From DATMER01 sp036277235 (lineage in GTDB: Bacteria; Acidobacteriota; Thermoanaerobaculia; Multivoradales; UBA5704), in assembly GCA_036277235.1 (NCBI GenBank), contig DASUNJ010000328.1:1-8017 (forward strand): a stretch of DNA of 8,017 nucleotides. The letters run 5' to 3'. Every line of letters begins with the position of its first letter. Position 1 is the stretch's first letter. The translations under genes and the position numbers were made by a program. Positions 5,835-8,017 of this stretch are shown in pieces. The notes under the pieces were generated by a model. The model searched no databases. It saw only the letters and a program-made list of their open reading frames with translations, and had not been told where the DNA came from.

Positions 5835-8017
5835 CCCACCTGCGCCCTCTTCACCTGCTGAGCGACCAGGTCGGCGTAGGCGCCGCCGCGGGCCACCAGC
5901 TCGTCATGGGTCCCGCGCTCGACGATCCCTCCTTCGTGCATGACCAGGATCAGGTCGGCGTCGCGGATCGTGCTCAGCCGGTGGGCCACCACGATGCGGG
6001 TGCCGCGCAACTGCGCCAGCTCGCGCTGGATGGCGCTCTCGGTCACGCCGTCCAGGGCGCTGGTGGCTTCGTCCAGGAGCAGGATCGCCGGCCGCCGCAC
6101 CAGGGCCCGGGCCAGGGCGAGCCGCTGGCGCTGGCCGCCCGAGAGCGAAGAGCCGCCGTCGGCGAGGAGGGTGTCGTAGGCGAGCGGCATGGCCAGGATC
6201 TCGTCGTGGATGTGGGCGAGCCTGGCGGCCTCCACCACTCGCCCCAGGGGCAGCGTGGGATCGGCCAGCGCGATGTTGGCGCGGATCGACTGGCCGAATA
6301 GATAGGGATGCTGCGGCACCACGCCGAGCTGGCTGCGCACCGATTGAAGATTCAGCTCCATCAGGTCCAGATCGTCGAACAGGATGCGTCCCTCGGACGG
6401 CTGGTAGAGCCCGACCAGCAGGTTGGCCAGCGTGGACTTGCCCGCGCCGGAGCGGCCCACCACGGCGACGAAGCTCCCCGGGGAGATGTCGACCGAGACG
6501 TCGCGCACCACCAGCGGGGATGCCGGCCCGTAGCGGAAGCTCACGCGCTCCAGCTTGATGCCGCCGCGCAGCCGGGCGGCCGGGCGGCCGGCACCGGGCT
6601 CCTGCTCGCGCGGCGTCTGCATGACGTCCTCGATCCGTTCGAGGTAGCTGTCCAGGAGCTGGAACTGGAAGGCCGTCGTGACCAGTTGCGTCAACGGGAC
6701 GAGGAACCCTGCCGCCAGCGCGTTCAACGCCAGCATCTCGCCCAGGGTGAGCTCGCCCGCGAATACCAGGCTGGCGCCATAGATCAACACTGCCATGGGC
6801 GAGGCCATCCCCAGGCCGGCGAGCAGCGCATCCACGACCGCGCTCAGCCGCCCGCGGGCGAGCGACACGTTGAGCGTGTCGACGAACAGGTTCGACCAGT
6901 GCTCGATCGCCCGGTGCTCGGAACCGCTCGCCTTGAGCGTCTCCATGCCGGCGAGCATCTGGACCTGGTAGGTCTGGGAGGAGGACTGCGTCTCGAGCGA
7001 GCGCGACATCAGCTCCTTCTGACGCCGGCGGGTGGCGAGCAGCAGCACGATCCGCAGCAGCGCCAGGCCGAGCACGAGCAGACCCATCTTGAAGCTGGCG
7101 ATGAACAGCACGACCAGGTAGAGGCTCACCAGGATGCCGTCGAGCACGGTCGAGAGCGCGCCCGCGGTGAGGATCTCCCGCACCGTGGCGTTGCTGTTCA
7201 TGCGCAGGATCAGGTCGCCCGCGGAGCGCTCCTGGAAAAACGCGAAAGGCAGGCCCACCAGGTGATCCACGAAGTCGAGGGTGAGCTGGGCGTCGAGCCG
7301 CGTGCGCAGCTCGAGCAGCAGGTGCGAGCGGATCAGGACGGCGAGCAGGTTGAAGCCCACCAGCCCGGTCAGGCCGGCAGCGAGCACCGTCAGCAGGCTG
7401 ACATCCTGCTGGGGCACCACGCGGTCGACCAGCACGCCGATCAGCAGCGGCACGGCGAGAGCGAAGAGCTGGACGAGCACCGAGGTTGCCAGCACGCGGC
7501 CGACGACGCCGCGGCGGGCGAGCAGCGGCTGGAGGTAGCGCTGCAATCCCTGGAGCTGGCCGGCGGCTGCCAGGGGGGTGAAGCCCTCCGCCGGCTCGAA
7601 CAGGAGGGCGACGCCGGTGAACGACCGGCGGGCCTCCTGGTGGGAGACGACGCGCCGGCCGGCGGCCGGGTCGACGATGTGCAGCCCGTCGCTCCGCAGG
7701 CGGTCTAGGACTACGAAATGGTTGAAACGCCAGTGCAGGATGGCGCCGGGCTCGATCGCGCCCAGGGCCTCGACCGTATCGGCACGCACGCCCCGGCCGC
7801 GCAGGCCGAACCAGCGTCCGGCCTCGAGCAGAACCTCGGCGTTGGTCGCGTCGCGGCCGCTGCCGGTGATCTTCCGCACCTCCGCCAGGGGCAGCTGCTT
7901 GCCGTGATACCCCAGGACCATGGTCAGGCAGGCGGCGCCGCAGTCCATGGAGGTGGTCTGCTGCACGGCGGGGATCCGCCGCCGGCTGCCCAGGCCGAGC
8001 CGGCGCAGCGCGGGGAA
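5831..8017 (-). CDS. Peptidase-containing ABC transporter (C39 peptidase, membrane domain, ATPase), 5' end cut by window edge
   Basis: This is a bacteriocin/RiPP exporter of the PCAT or LanT type: it removes the leader from a precursor peptide and pumps the product across the inner membrane. Numbering the 728 visible residues from the window edge, the N-terminal C39 peptidase shows an oxyanion Gln20, catalytic Cys26 (MDCGAACL), His100 (FNHFVVL) and Asp116 (HIVDPAAG), with spacing normal for the family. About six hydrophobic segments follow at roughly 174-197, 208-230, 287-309, 310-329, 392-419 and 425-449. The ATPase domain is intact: Walker A GRSGAGKST 521-529, Q-loop Gln569, signature LSGGQ 625-629, Walker B ILLLDE 645-650 and H-loop His679. 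A GTG at 7966 could serve as start, but it would leave only two residues before the oxyanion Gln. The frame stays open to the edge with family-like sequence (SRRRIPAVQQ), so the true start is probably just outside. It overlaps the dehydratase gene by ATGA. Family assignment is very secure; the exact substrate is unknown. Confidence 0.96.
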   Translation of the reverse strand, partial: FPALRRLGLGSRRRIPAVQQTTSMDCGAACLTMVLGYHGKQLPLAEVRKITGSGRDATNAEVLLEAGRWFGLRGRGVRADTVEALGAIEPGAILHWRFNHFVVLDRLRSDGLHIVDPAAGRRVVSHQEARRSFTGVALLFEPAEGFTPLAAAGQLQGLQRYLQPLLARRGVVGRVLATSVLVQLFALAVPLLIGVLVDRVVPQQDVSLLTVLAAGLTGLVGFNLLAVLIRSHLLLELRTRLDAQLTLDFVDHLVGLPFAFFQERSAGDLILRMNSNATVREILTAGALSTVLDGILVSLYLVVLFIASFKMGLLVLGLALLRIVLLLATRRRQKELMSRSLETQSSSQTYQVQMLAGMETLKASGSEHRAIEHWSNLFVDTLNVSLARGRLSAVVDALLAGLGMASPMAVLIYGASLVFAGELTLGEMLALNALAAGFLVPLTQLVTTAFQFQLLDSYLERIEDVMQTPREQEPGAGRPAARLRGGIKLERVSFRYGPASPLVVRDVSVDISPGSFVAVVGRSGAGKSTLANLLVGLYQPSEGRILFDDLDLMELNLQSVRSQLGVVPQHPYLFGQSIRANIALADPTLPLGRVVEAARLAHIHDEILAMPLAYDTLLADGGSSLSGGQRQRLALARALVRRPAILLLDEATSALDGVTESAIQRELAQLRGTRIVVAHRLSTIRDADLILVMHEGGIVERGTHDELVARGGAYADLVAQQVKRAQVG

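Noticed and set aside
6308..7708. Plus-strand open frame of 466 codons opposite the exporter
   Set aside because: It is a His/Gln/Glu/Ala-rich antisense shadow of the membrane and ATPase domains, with no domain or ribosome binding site.
7964..7966. GTG as the true start of the exporter
   Set aside because: It would place the oxyanion Gln at residue 3 and catalytic Cys at residue 9, too short for a C39 domain. The in-frame sequence upstream to the window edge looks like normal family sequence, so the gene is treated as cut at its 5' end.
1..8017. tRNA/rRNA genes, CRISPR arrays, insertion sequences, intrinsic terminators
   Set aside because: Reading both strands I saw no spaced direct repeats, no terminal inverted repeats or transposase, no hairpin followed by a T run, and no non-coding gap large enough to hold an RNA gene.

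Overview
The window is GC-rich and almost wholly coding. Five genes lie head to tail on the minus strand with no gap longer than 11 bases, so they look like one operon read from the right edge to the left edge. Both end genes run off the window. The composition, plus a full-length LanB-type dehydratase next to a C39-peptidase ABC exporter, fits a GC-rich Gram-negative-type soil or sediment bacterium such as an Acidobacteriota or Myxococcota member. This is an impression only; no marker gene fixes the taxon.

Right half (about 2553-8017) is a RiPP export and modification pair. First comes a peptidase-containing ABC transporter (PCAT/LanT type: C39 cysteine peptidase, membrane domain, ATPase), cut by the right edge a little after its true start. 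It overlaps by ATGA a 1093-residue class I lanthipeptide dehydratase (LanB) that has both the glutamylation and the elimination domain. LanB would dehydrate Ser/Thr of a precursor peptide using Glu-tRNA. The transporter would cut the leader after a double-glycine-type motif and export the product.

Left half (1-2556) is a less familiar set. It holds a 168-residue gluconokinase-like P-loop protein whose Walker A reads GLAGVGKN instead of ending in Ser/Thr, a 651-residue subtilisin-family (S8) protease with no signal peptide, a large unassigned N-terminal region and a long Asp-His insert, and the first 30 codons of a probable metallo-beta-lactamase-fold hydrolase. The joins are again overlaps or near-overlaps (4, 8 and then an 11-base gap with a strong ribosome binding site), so these genes are probably translated with the RiPP genes. 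By hand count the kinase gene has lower GC than LanB (about 62% against 73% in 420-base samples), which hints at a separate origin for the left-hand set.

The window contains no precursor peptide gene, no LanC cyclase, no RNA gene, no CRISPR array, no mobile element and no terminator. The most interesting feature is the coupling of a LanB/C39-exporter pair to a kinase-like protein with an altered P-loop, a cytosolic subtilase and an MBL-fold protein. Whether the latter three tailor the peptide, mature it, or form a separate protease/hydrolase system cannot be settled from this window.
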